The notes beneath the pieces are model-generated. The model was not told where the DNA came from and made no database searches. It was given only the letters and a program-made list of their open reading frames with translations. This document shows, one piece after another, positions 1-8,700 of a stretch of 64,000 bases of DNA (position 1 is the stretch's first letter; each line of letters begins with the position of its first letter). The DNA is from Thalassotalea agarivorans (GTDB taxonomy: Bacteria; Pseudomonadota; Gammaproteobacteria; Enterobacterales; Alteromonadaceae). A program made the position numbers and the translations under genes. The DNA lies in contig NZ_AP027363.1 in NCBI RefSeq assembly GCF_030295955.1, positions 496,001-560,000 of the forward strand. The letters run 5' to 3'.

Positions 1-967
1 AGGTGTATACGAGCATATGTTAGTAGCAGCCACTGATGGCACCTTTGCTACTGATATACGCCCACTTGTGCGTTTAAACTGCTCTGTTTTAGTTGAACAT
101 AACGGCAAACGAGAGCGCGGCACTGGTGGTGGCGGTGGCCGCACAGACTATGCCTATTTTTTCGAACTGGATGGCTCACTACCTCGCTATAAAAATTATG
201 CAGCAGAAGCCGTTAGACAGGCTCTTGTTAACTTGGAAGCTATAGAAGCACCTGCGGGCACCTTACCCGTTGTATTAGGCAATGGTTGGCCAGCGGTACT
301 ATTGCATGAAGCTGTTGGACATGGATTAGAAGGTGACTTTAACCGTAAAGGGTCTTCGGCTTTTTCTGGCCGTGTCGGCGAACAAGTTGCATCAGAGTTA
401 TGCACTATTGTTGATGACGGTACCCTTGCCAATCGCCGCGGCTCTATTAGCGTTGACGATGAAGGGGTACCTGGCCAATACAATGTGTTGATCGAAAATG
501 GTATTTTGAAAGGGTATATGCAGGATAAACATAATGCTGGCTTGATGGGTGTAAAGCCTACCGGGAATGGCCGCAGAGAATCATATGCTCATCTTCCTAT
601 GCCTCGCATGACCAATACTTATATGTTGCCAGGAGAGCACAACCCGAAGGATATTATCTCGTCCGTTAAAAAAGGTATTTATGCGCCTCATTTTGCCGGC
701 GGACAGGTCGATATCACGTCAGGAAAGTTTGTTTTTACCTCTTCTGAAGCCTACTTGATAGAGAACGGCGAAATAACACAACCCATTAAAGGCGCAACGT
801 TAATCGGCAGTGGACCTGAGGCGATGCAAAAGGTGTCTATGGTAGGTAATGATTTATCTCTAGACCTTGGTGTTGGTGTTTGTGGTAAAGACGGGCAAAG
901 CATTCCTGTTGGTGTTGGTCAGCCAACATTAAAGGTAGATGAAATGACGGTAGGTGGCACAAACTAG
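1..967 (+). CDS. tldD: Metalloprotease TldD (C-terminal part, cut by window edge)
   Basis: This is the C-terminal two thirds of TldD. The reading frame is open from base 2 without a start, so the gene begins outside the window. TldD pairs with TldE/PmbA to form a cytoplasmic zinc protease that degrades unfolded or leader peptides (family knowledge). The sequence shows the zinc motif HEAVGH in [14 protein letters not shown] and the family's C-terminal stretch with Cys in [19 protein letters not shown]. The partner pmbA lies at 4120, separated by five accessory genes and yjgA. The first internal ATG at base 17 is not the start: the codons before it still encode family sequence (VYEH). Confidence 0.95.
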   Translation, partial: GVYEHMLVAATDGTFATDIRPLVRLNCSVLVEHNGKRERGTGGGGGRTDYAYFFELDGSLPRYKNYAAEAVRQALVNLEAIEAPAGTLPVVLGNGWPAVLLHEAVGHGLEGDFNRKGSSAFSGRVGEQVASELCTIVDDGTLANRRGSISVDDEGVPGQYNVLIENGILKGYMQDKHNAGLMGVKPTGNGRRESYAHLPMPRMTNTYMLPGEHNPKDIISSVKKGIYAPHFAGGQVDITSGKFVFTSSEAYLIENGEITQPIKGATLIGSGPEAMQKVSMVGNDLSLDLGVGVCGKDGQSIPVGVGQPTLKVDEMTVGGTN

Positions 968-999
968 CTTGTAACCCATAACAATAATAATAAGTATCT

Positions 1000-2109
1000 A
1001 TGCCATTAATTATTAGTAAACATGCTATTTATTTGTTTCTATTAATTGCCATCTTTGTTGCGATTAAACACAATAATAAGAGTGATCACGCCCATTTACC
1101 TGCTGAAATTCGGCTAGATTTGGACGTGATTGCTATTGATACCTCGCTACGCAATCGCGATTATGACTTGGCATTTTCACTGATAGAACAAGCATTACGC
1201 GCGCAGCCACAAGACAATTTAAACGACGTAAGAACAGTCTGGTTGCTCAAGCATCAGGCGGATATATATAAGCGTCGCTATCATTTTCATCTTGCAATTA
1301 AATCGCTTGAATCAGTACAAAAAATTTCTCCAAGCAACACCATCGCGCTAAGAATTAGAGATTTACAAAGTTTAATCGATCGCAATCAATCAGAACGTCA
1401 TAAACGCACAACCTACATTGCAGGTAAAGACGCTGGGCTGTCAAAAACACTAACGGGCACCGTAAACTTAGCTTACGTATATATTAATGATGGTTTAAAT
1501 CCGCAATGGACAGGCAAGCGGCGTTTAATGAATCAGTCTTACGTGGAAAGGATTGTTGCCTTTTATCAAAGAGAAGCAAAAAAATACAATCAAACACCGC
1601 CAACGATTAATGTGCGATATTTTTACATTAGTAGCCCAAAGGGGATTGCCAATAAACTGCTAAGAAAAAATACGACGTTACCTTATTTACTCGAACTACT
1701 TGTCAAACAGTCTGCATTTTCATCTGCACAAGCCTTTGTTGACGAGATACGTGGTGACGATGAAAGCAACGAAGTAGCACTTGTGTTCCATTCAAATTTT
1801 GAAGGTCGTTCTCACGCATATAGGTGCAGTAATAAATACAGCTACTGCCCAACTGAGTATGCCATGTTGACGGAAAATATATCCCGTAAAAAATATGGTT
1901 GGGTGATCGAACAAGTGCAAGCACACGAGATCTTGCATGTATTTGGCGCGGATGACTTGTATCACATCAGCAAAGCGAAAAACTTTGCCGTTACCGACAT
2001 TATGAATTATTACAGTAGCGACATAAATTACGCTACGATTGATCCTATTACAGCTTGGGCGATAGGTTGGCGAGGCCTTCCTATCGTACCGTTTAACGTG
2101 GAGAATTAG
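1000..2109 (+). CDS. Membrane-anchored or secreted metzincin-like metalloprotease
   Basis: A 369-residue protein with a hydrophobic N-terminus (about residues 3-22), either a signal peptide or a membrane anchor. Residues 35-130 look helical and TPR-like. The C-terminal half carries a zinc site: H309-E310-x-x-H313-x-x-G316-x-x-D319, the HExxHxxGxxD form in which Asp is the third ligand, as known for snapalysin-type metzincins. A Met-turn candidate follows (DIMNYY, M335). Four Cys lie outside the motif. No clear Shine-Dalgarno precedes the ATG, 32 nt after tldD. A DUF350 gene follows after 1 nt, so the two are probably co-transcribed. The substrate is unknown; the protease class is inferred from motifs only. 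Confidence 0.75.
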   Translation: MPLIISKHAIYLFLLIAIFVAIKHNNKSDHAHLPAEIRLDLDVIAIDTSLRNRDYDLAFSLIEQALRAQPQDNLNDVRTVWLLKHQADIYKRRYHFHLAIKSLESVQKISPSNTIALRIRDLQSLIDRNQSERHKRTTYIAGKDAGLSKTLTGTVNLAYVYINDGLNPQWTGKRRLMNQSYVERIVAFYQREAKKYNQTPPTINVRYFYISSPKGIANKLLRKNTTLPYLLELLVKQSAFSSAQAFVDEIRGDDESNEVALVFHSNFEGRSHAYRCSNKYSYCPTEYAMLTENISRKKYGWVIEQVQAHEILHVFGADDLYHISKAKNFAVTDIMNYYSSDINYATIDPITAWAIGWRGLPIVPFNVEN

Positions 2110-2110
2110 T

Positions 2111-2338
2111 ATGGAAGTGTCTACTTTAGAACATAGCATTAGCTTGATGTTAGTTAATTTGAGTTATGCCGTGTTGAGTTTGTTTATCGGGGTAATAGCG
2201 CTTGTCATAATCGACAAGTTTATATTTAAAGATGTAGATTTCATGCAAGAAATCAAAAAAGGTAATTTGGCGGTCGCGATATTCCAATCGGTTATTTTGC
2301 TCTTTATTGGTATAGTGGTTTCTTCTGCTATGGCTTAA
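2111..2338 (+). CDS. DUF350 family inner-membrane protein
   Basis: A 75-residue protein with two predicted membrane helices (about residues 12-35 and 53-74). Between them is the family-typical segment DFMQEIKKGNLAVAIF, where the E-I-x-x-G-N-x-A-x-A pattern is the DUF350 hallmark. It starts one base after the protease gene stop, implying translational coupling. DUF350 proteins are often single-gene neighbours of envelope stress or spermidine-like operons, but their biochemical role is not established. The call to the family is fairly firm; the function is not. Confidence 0.75.
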   Translation: MEVSTLEHSISLMLVNLSYAVLSLFIGVIALVIIDKFIFKDVDFMQEIKKGNLAVAIFQSVILLFIGIVVSSAMA

Positions 2339-2363
2339 GGTCTATAGTAAGAGAGAAAGTTTT

Positions 2364-2435
2364 GTGCAACGCAGCGTTTTAGTATTAGCTACAACGCTTC
2401 TAGTGATTGCCGGATATTTTAAGGAGCAGCGATGA
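2364..2435 (+). CDS. Possible 23-residue hydrophobic peptide
   Basis: A short frame beginning with GTG encodes VQRSVLVLATTLLVIAGYF plus a charged tail (KEQR). Its TGA overlaps the ATG of the next gene in an ATGA junction, typical of coupled genes. A purine stretch (gagagaaag) lies before the GTG. The hydrophobic core fits a single membrane segment. It could equally be chance sequence that merely carries the Shine-Dalgarno (aaggag) of the following gene, so this is a tentative call. Confidence 0.3.
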   Translation: MQRSVLVLATTLLVIAGYFKEQR

Positions 2436-2632
2436 AAACTGTTTTTACACTATCAGCTATTTTTCTTGTATTAGGTCTTGCCCTAATAGCCTTACTACCT
2501 GTTTTAGGGGCGGTTACTTTAGAACAAGCGATGGGCATTGGCATAAAATTCACCATGACTGTTTTCATACTTGCTATTGCAGCGGCGCTTATTGCCTTGC
2601 TGACGAAAGAGCGAACTAACACAGAATCATAA
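2432..2632 (+). CDS. Small two-helix membrane protein
   Basis: A 66-residue protein with two strongly hydrophobic segments (about residues 5-28 and 39-58) and a short charged tail (KERTNTES). A good ribosome binding site, AAGGAG, lies 6 nt before the ATG. I do not recognise a named family. It follows the protease and DUF350 genes on the same strand, with no terminator in between, so it probably belongs to the same envelope-related transcript. Confidence 0.6.
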   Translation: MKTVFTLSAIFLVLGLALIALLPVLGAVTLEQAMGIGIKFTMTVFILAIAAALIALLTKERTNTES

Positions 2633-2663
2633 TTTCTCAGGCGTTAACAGGTCCTATACTTTT

Positions 2664-3536
2664 ATGAAAACAATAATGCTGACCTGTTTGGCTCTTCTCG
2701 CTTTTGCTGCAAACTCTGTTTTTTGCCGATTAGCGCTCGCTGAAGGCGAAATTGATGCAGCAAGTTTTACTGTGATCAGGTTAGTATCAGGTGCCTTTGT
2801 ATTAGCACTCATATTAGCCGCTAGTAAATCAAGCAAAAGCCGTTCAAAAGGCAGTTGGCTCGCCGCCATATCATTGTTTGCCTACGCAGCAGCGTTTACT
2901 TATGCTTACCTATCTTTAGATACCGCCACCGGCGCAGTCATTTTGTTTGCCACCGTACAAATCACCATGATTGTAATCAGCGTGATACAAGGGGTGCGAC
3001 CGTCGATAAGTCAGTGGCTAGGTATTTCGATCGCCTTGATTGGTTTTGTTTATTTGATGCTACCGGGAGTTTCCGTGCCATCATATCTAGGCTTTAGTTT
3101 GATGGCATTGTCAGGAGTTTCGTGGGCGCTTTATACCGTGTTAGGTAAAGGTAGCAAACATCCATTAAGCGATACGTGTTTTAATTTTGTACGCACATTA
3201 CCAATTGCCTGCTTACTGTTGATAGTTGCTTTAAACAATGGTTACGTGTCCTTATCAGGCGTGATGTACGCTATTGCTTCAGGCGCTTTGGCATCAGGTG
3301 TAGGTTATACCATTTGGTATATTGCCATCAAAGGGTTGTCGTCGATTCAAGCTGCCGTCGTTCAGTTGCTTGTACCGGTATTGGCGGGTGCTGGCGGCAT
3401 CATGTTTGCTGATGAACAGTTAACCTATCGATTAGCTATTTCATCAGCATTGATACTGTTCGGCATTTTACTGGTTACCCTTGGCGCTAACATAAAGCGC
3501 CAAAGCGGACAGGGCCAGGTAGAAAGCGCTAGCTGA
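2664..3536 (+). CDS. EamA/DMT family transporter
   Basis: A 290-residue polytopic protein with about ten hydrophobic segments arranged as two EamA repeats, the usual length for a drug/metabolite transporter (RhaT/YdcZ-like). Family markers include an early FxANSVFCRLAL helix and a second-half SxVSWALYTVLGKGS signature. It sits in the inner membrane. The substrate cannot be read from sequence. Its stop overlaps the end of the convergent yjgA gene by 8 bases, so transcription from the two sides collides here; I see no terminator between them. Confidence 0.85.
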   Translation: MKTIMLTCLALLAFAANSVFCRLALAEGEIDAASFTVIRLVSGAFVLALILAASKSSKSRSKGSWLAAISLFAYAAAFTYAYLSLDTATGAVILFATVQITMIVISVIQGVRPSISQWLGISIALIGFVYLMLPGVSVPSYLGFSLMALSGVSWALYTVLGKGSKHPLSDTCFNFVRTLPIACLLLIVALNNGYVSLSGVMYAIASGALASGVGYTIWYIAIKGLSSIQAAVVQLLVPVLAGAGGIMFADEQLTYRLAISSALILFGILLVTLGANIKRQSGQGQVESAS

Positions 3537-4041
3537 TGTGCTCTTTTAAGTAAGCAAGTAGCGCTTTACACTGTTTGCCAGGTTTTTCAGCCTTCATTTC
3601 TTTACCGGCCATACGTACTAGCTGACGTAATTTTTGACGCTCCAGTCCATCATGCTCCGATAGCGTTTGTTCTAATAAGCTATTGTCACTAATTAACTGA
3701 TCGCGTAGTTGCTCCAATTTACTTTGTTGTGCGCTTGCTTGCTGGTGTTTGTTCCCCATAAAATCAAGCGTCGCTTGAATCTCTTCGGTGCCGGTTTCTT
3801 GCAACAGTTTCGCGACAAAGCGAACGTGACGTCGAAGTGCCTCTGGTTTGTTGATAATTTTATCAGCCAAAACCATAGCGTCTTTCAATTCGTCATCTAG
3901 GGGAAGTTTACTACGCTGCGACTTCGGCAACTTAATAATCTTGTATGCGAAGTCTTGTAGCTGATGCATTTCTTTTTTTACATCAGTCTTACTTTTATAT
4001 TCTTCATCGAATTCATCGTATTCGTGTTCAGAGTCGTGCAT
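3529..4041 (-). CDS. yjgA: Ribosome-associated protein YjgA (DarP)
   Basis: A 170-residue, highly charged, helical protein of the DUF615/YjgA family. The members bind pre-50S ribosomal particles and aid late large-subunit assembly (DarP in E. coli). Visible family features are an acidic start (HEYDEFDEEY), SKTDVKKEMHQLQD, LPLDDEL and the Arg/Lys-rich C-terminal part (ERQKLRQLVRMAGKE). Placement divergent from pmbA is the standard gammaproteobacterial arrangement and supports the call. Confidence 0.93.
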   Translation of the reverse strand: MHDSEHEYDEFDEEYKSKTDVKKEMHQLQDFAYKIIKLPKSQRSKLPLDDELKDAMVLADKIINKPEALRRHVRFVAKLLQETGTEEIQATLDFMGNKHQQASAQQSKLEQLRDQLISDNSLLEQTLSEHDGLERQKLRQLVRMAGKEMKAEKPGKQCKALLAYLKEHIS

Positions 4042-4119
4042 AATACTTGGTCTTAATTCAATAATTAGCGCAAGTATACATCATCTGCTTAAAACACAGA
4101 AAGATGAAATAAGGAAAGT

Positions 4120-5463
4120 ATGTCTGAAAAACAGGCCATTGAGCAGCAAATATCGCAAGTTAAGCAACGAGTAGAGGCATCGATTGCACTGGCAAAGACC
4201 CTTGGGGCGGACGGTGCTGAAGTGTCAATGAGTCGTCAACAGGGCCTTAACGTAACTACACGATTGGGCGAGGTTGAAACTGTTGAATTTACTAACGATG
4301 GTGCTCTTGGCATTACTGTATACAAAGGGGGCCGTAAAGGTAGTGCTTCAACAGCAGATTTGTCTGAGCAAGCCTTACAGCAGGCTGTGCAAGCCGCGGT
4401 AAATATTGCGGACTTTACCTCTGTCGATGAATTTTCCGGTTTGGCAGATAAAGAATTACTTGCATTTGATGCGCCGGATTTAGATCTTTATCATCCGCAA
4501 ACAATCAATACTGAAGAAGCCATTTCTATGGCGTCAGAATGTGAACAACATGCATTGTCATTTAATGACAAAATAACAAATTCTGATGGCGCAACATTCG
4601 CTTCTTTTGAAGGTTTCAAAGTGTATGGGAATACTCATGGGTTGCTTGTTGCCTCACCGAGTACACGTCATAGTTTAAGTTGTGTGGTTTTGGCGAGCGA
4701 TGGTCAGGATATGCAACGAGACTATGCGTACTCTGTCAACCGTGACTTTAGCTTGCTAGATCCGGCAAAAGCGATTGGTGAGAAAGCTGCAAGAGAGACA
4801 ATCTCTCGCTTAAACAGCCAAAAACTAAGTACTAGAAAAGTACCCGTAATGTTTCGAGCTGACATCGCCAATACACTTTGGGGACATTTTATCGCGGCGA
4901 TTAGTGGTGGAAACTTGTATCGTAAATCGTCGTTTTTACTTGATGCCTTAGGTCAAGAGATTTTCCCTGATTTCATTACTATTGAAGAAAGGCCACATTT
5001 AAAGCGTGCTCTCGCTTCTAGCGCCTTTGATAGTGAAGGTGTCGCGACAATCGATAGAAACATAGTCACCAATGGCCAATTGGATACTTATCTGTTAACC
5101 AGCTACTCTGCACGCAAGTTAGGTCGTACAACAACCGGACATGCTGGTGGCATCCACAACTGGCTTGTGCAGCCTAACGGCGGCGACTTTGAACAGATGC
5201 TGGCGCAACTTGGTACAGGTTTACTAGTCACTGAATTGATGGGGCAGGGTGTTAACGTCGTAAATGGCGATTACTCTCGTGGCGCTGCTGGTTTTTGGGT
5301 TGAAAACGGCGAAATTAAGTATCCCGTATCGGAAATCACTATTGCAGGCAACTTGAAAGAGATGTTTGCCAATATCGTTGCTGTGGGCAGTGACATTGAT
5401 ATGCACGGCAGCATTCGCACGGGCTCTATTTTAGTAGAGCAAATGCAAATAGCCGGCAGTTAA
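4120..5463 (+). CDS. pmbA: Metalloprotease subunit PmbA/TldE
   Basis: A 447-residue member of the TldD/PmbA family. It lacks the HExxxH zinc motif of TldD, as expected for the non-catalytic partner, but keeps the family frame (GAEVSMSRQQGLNVTTRLGE near the N-terminus; the SGGNLYRKSSFLLD segment; the TTGHAGGIHNW and GAAGFWVENGEIKYPVSEI segments). TldD and TldE together form a cytoplasmic protease that matures peptides such as microcins and clears unfolded helices. It is divergent from yjgA with a 78-bp gap. A hairpin terminator lies 60 bp downstream, beyond a palindromic repeat. Confidence 0.96.
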   Translation: MSEKQAIEQQISQVKQRVEASIALAKTLGADGAEVSMSRQQGLNVTTRLGEVETVEFTNDGALGITVYKGGRKGSASTADLSEQALQQAVQAAVNIADFTSVDEFSGLADKELLAFDAPDLDLYHPQTINTEEAISMASECEQHALSFNDKITNSDGATFASFEGFKVYGNTHGLLVASPSTRHSLSCVVLASDGQDMQRDYAYSVNRDFSLLDPAKAIGEKAARETISRLNSQKLSTRKVPVMFRADIANTLWGHFIAAISGGNLYRKSSFLLDALGQEIFPDFITIEERPHLKRALASSAFDSEGVATIDRNIVTNGQLDTYLLTSYSARKLGRTTTGHAGGIHNWLVQPNGGDFEQMLAQLGTGLLVTELMGQGVNVVNGDYSRGAAGFWVENGEIKYPVSEITIAGNLKEMFANIVAVGSDIDMHGSIRTGSILVEQMQIAGS

Positions 5464-5470
5464 TTTTTTT

Positions 5471-5508
5471 AACATTTGGGGTCAGAACATGTTCTGACCC
5501 CAAATGTT
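5471..5508. repeat. Interspersed palindrome, copy 1 (38-bp perfect dyad)
   Basis: A perfect 38-base inverted repeat with half-site AACATTTGGGGTCAGAACA, starting 8 bases after the pmbA stop. The same core (TGGGGTCAGAACA and its complement) recurs at 5667 and 13375. The full hairpin would be very stable, but no T-run follows directly. Its recurrence in intergenic DNA only suggests a REP-like or mobile palindromic element. Confidence 0.9.
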
Positions 5509-5522
5509 TTGAGCAAATAAAA

Positions 5523-5546
5523 AGGAGCCAAATGGCTCCTTTTTTT
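5523..5546 (+). terminator. Intrinsic terminator downstream of pmbA
   Basis: Stem AGGAGCCA / TGGCTCCT around a tiny AA loop, followed by a seven-T run and preceded by an A-run, so it can work in both directions. It probably ends pmbA. A near-identical stem sits at 5713, also just after a copy of the palindromic repeat. Confidence 0.85.
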
Positions 5547-5666
5547 GTCTATAGCTTCCTAGTAAAAATCTACCCATAAATAAGTAAGAGCCAGAATTTT
5601 ATAGGGATGAGGGCCAAATATAATATTTGTAATGCAAATAGGAGTTAATTAGCCGTATACAAAAAA

Positions 5667-5692
5667 TGGGGTCAGAACATGTTCTGACCCCA
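5667..5692. repeat. Interspersed palindrome, copy 2 (26-bp core)
   Basis: The core TGGGGTCAGAACA and its complement form a perfect 26-base dyad. The right flank (CCCCAAATGTTTT) matches copy 1, but the left arm has been replaced by an A-run, so this copy looks eroded. It lies between pmbA and the end of the pullulanase gene. The 115 bp between copies 1/terminator and copy 2 show no other feature. Confidence 0.88.
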
Positions 5693-5704
5693 AATGTTTT
5701 AGGC

Positions 5705-5737
5705 AAAAAAAAGGGGCCAAATGGCCCCCTTTTTTTT
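5705..5737 (-). terminator. Intrinsic terminator of the pullulanase operon
   Basis: GC-rich stem GGGGCCA / TGGCCCC flanked by an A-run on the left and a T-run on the right, so it is usable on both strands. It lies 9 bases past the pullulanase stop on the minus strand. It is a sequence relative of the terminator at 5523. Confidence 0.85.
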
Positions 5738-5745
5738 GTTTGCGA

Positions 5746-8700
5746 TTAGTTCGCTTTTGTTACTGCTAGTGTCAGGTTCAGTGGATCTGGACCTGTAACA
5801 GTAAAGACGTAATCACCTGCTTCTTCGATCGTCATCGTGAAGTTGGTTTGAGAGTCTTGTACTAAAGCTTCTTCAACATCGACAACCACTTCAGCATCTT
5901 CTGCAGAGGTTGCACCTAAGTTGAATGTTGACCAGTCGCCTGATGCTACTTTGAACTCATAGCTTTGAGCGTCTAATGCAATCGTTACACTGTATTGGCT
6001 CGCACCATGGTAAGTTAGTGCATCAACTTCACCCCAACCATTCATACCGCCGCGGATAAATACAGTTGTTGCGCCAAACATTTCAGCGTTGTAAACCGTT
6101 AAGATAGGCTCTTCAATGTTTGAAGCGTCTAAAATAAAGGTGTACTCACCGTCATCGAAGTTCATGTAGAAGTTGTCATTAGAACCTGCAACCACTAGTT
6201 GCTCTTCACCAGGCAAGACTTCTTTATCGTCTGCTGGTGCACCTAAGTTTACAGTAGACCAATCAGCAGAGGCTAACTTGAAGTTTTTCTCACCAGCTTC
6301 AATCGTTGTTGTTACACTGAAACGACCTTCACCTAAGTAAGTCATTGCATCTGATTCACCCCAACCATTCATATCGCCGCGCAGTAGCACAGTGTTACCG
6401 AAGAATGGATTTTCGTTGCGGACATTCAGCACAGGACTTTCTGTATTTGATGCGTCTAACGAGAAAATGTACGTCGCGTCAGCTGCAATCGTAATGCTTA
6501 AGTTGTCGTTACTACCAGGTAATAGCGTAAAGTCTTCACCTTCAACAACCATATTGTCGGCTGCAGATGGTGCACCTAAGTTAATGGTAGACCAATCTTC
6601 AGAAGCAACTTTAAAGCTATATGAACCAGCAGAAAGCGTTAATGCAACTTCATAGATGCCTGAACCTTTATAAGTCATCTGATCTACGTCTGCCCAACCG
6701 TTCATTTCGCCTTTAACAAATGGGAAAGTATCACCGTAAGGCACTACGTCTGGCGCACCAGAAGTTGCAGTGGCTAGTAAACCTGTACCTTGAGCTTCGC
6801 CTTGTGGCAACACAAAGACAGCTGTTGTAAACGCAGGAACGGTAAATGTACCTTCGCCTTCACCGTCAGTGAAACTTGCGCTTGCTACGCTACTGTCAAC
6901 TGAGGCTTGTTGCACAGGATGTAGACTAAAGCCTGCTGCTGTAGCAACAGTGTGGCTTAATTCATTCGCACTACCATTCACAACAACCACGATTGCATCA
7001 ACAGTAGGGTCTAAGTCTTCAAGGCCCGTACCATCATCAATACTCATCACAATTAGACCTTGCGTTTGACGTTTGCCAATGTTGTGGAAACCAACACGGT
7101 CAATGACGTCTTGCGCTGTCGCTAAACGGAAAAGCTTACTTGTAGTTCTGATTTGTAAGAACTCGTTGAATACATTGCTTGCAAACTCGATCTCGTTGAA
7201 TCCAGCCTGTGCAGAAGGGTTAGAAAGTGTCGCCACTAACGTATCTTCGTCAATCTTTTCACCACTAAATGGCGCAGTTTCTGGACGCTCTAACGGTAAG
7301 CCGATATTGAAGTTGTTGCTTTGATACGTGAAATCTACTTTGTTGAACCAATCACCTGCATCGTAAGTATTGCGATCTAATGACTTAGAACGCAGCATGT
7401 CACCACCTAATTGGAAAAATGGTACACCTTGCGAAAGTAAAATGATTGATTGCGACAAGTTTTGGATACGTACACGGTTCTCTAACGAAATGTCGTAAGG
7501 TAGTTTAAGTTGTAGCTGATCCCATAACGTTTCGTTGTCATGCTTAGAAATGTAGTTCACTACATCAGCAGGGTCTTTTGCGTACATGCTTTGGTTGTAT
7601 GCACTACCTAACGTAGGTGTGCCTTTAAAGCTTGTTAGTACGTAATCTGCTAAAGAGCCAGCTAAACCAAACTTAATGATGTCTTGTTTAATAAATGGAC
7701 CATCTTCAAAGTCGATGCCCGAGAACAATTCACCTGTTCTAATGCCGTCACGAAGGCGGTCATTAAACGTCGATATTTCAGTACCAGCCATGTTGAATTG
7801 GTCAGCATGTTCAAATCCACGATTCGCACGACCCCAACCTTCACCATAGAAGTAGTTGTCTGCATCTACCGCCTGAACTGCATCACGCGCTGCCAACATT
7901 TGTTCTTTTGAACCATGGCTCATGATATCAAAGCGGAAACCATCAAACTTGTATTGCTCTGTCCAAAGTACTAAAGAGTCCACCATGAACTTGTCCATCA
8001 TGCGATGTTCAAGTGCTGTATCGTTACAACAGGTATCTTGAATCACGGCACCAGAAACAACGTCACGACTGTGGTAATAACCAGGAACAACTTTATCAAA
8101 TACTGAATTATCCCAAAGGCCTGCAGAGTTTGTGTGGTTGTACACAACGTCTAATACAACGCGTAAACCAACTTCATGCAATGCTTGCACCATGGCTCGC
8201 ATTTCTACAATTCTTGCAACACCATCCGCGTCACTTGCATAGCTACCATCAGGTACATTGAAGTGTTTAGGATCATAACCCCAGTTGAAGCTATCATAGC
8301 CGCGCAATGCATCTACTAATTTAGCCGCATCGTCTGTGTAAGTAGAGTAACCTTCAAGTACAGAAAGAATTGTCGCGTTGTCATCTTCTACACCACAAAC
8401 TGGTGCATCCGCTTTAACCGCACATAGATCTGCTACAGTATCGTGTAAATCTACTTTATCTTCATCACTTTCGTTGACAGAGGCTAGATCGTTAGCTGGT
8501 AACATATGGAAATGCGTTAAACCACTATCTGCAAGCTTTTGTAAATGCTGTACAGGCGCGCTATCCATTTCTGTAAACGCTAAATATTTACCACGATTTG
8601 CTTCGCTTGTGCTCTCATCTAATACACTGAAGTCACGAATATGACCTTCATAAATAACAGCGTCTTCTGGTGCACTACCTGCTGGAACAGTATGGTCTAC

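Noticed and set aside
2407-2619. 70-residue frame overlapping the small membrane protein at 2432
   Set aside because: Out-of-frame shadow, no ribosome site, Cys/His-rich composition typical of a wrong frame.
5485-5494. GAACATGTTC as a LexA/DinR-type SOS box
   Set aside because: DinR boxes need four bases between GAAC and GTTC; here only two. The site is the centre of a longer repeated palindrome and not before an SOS gene.
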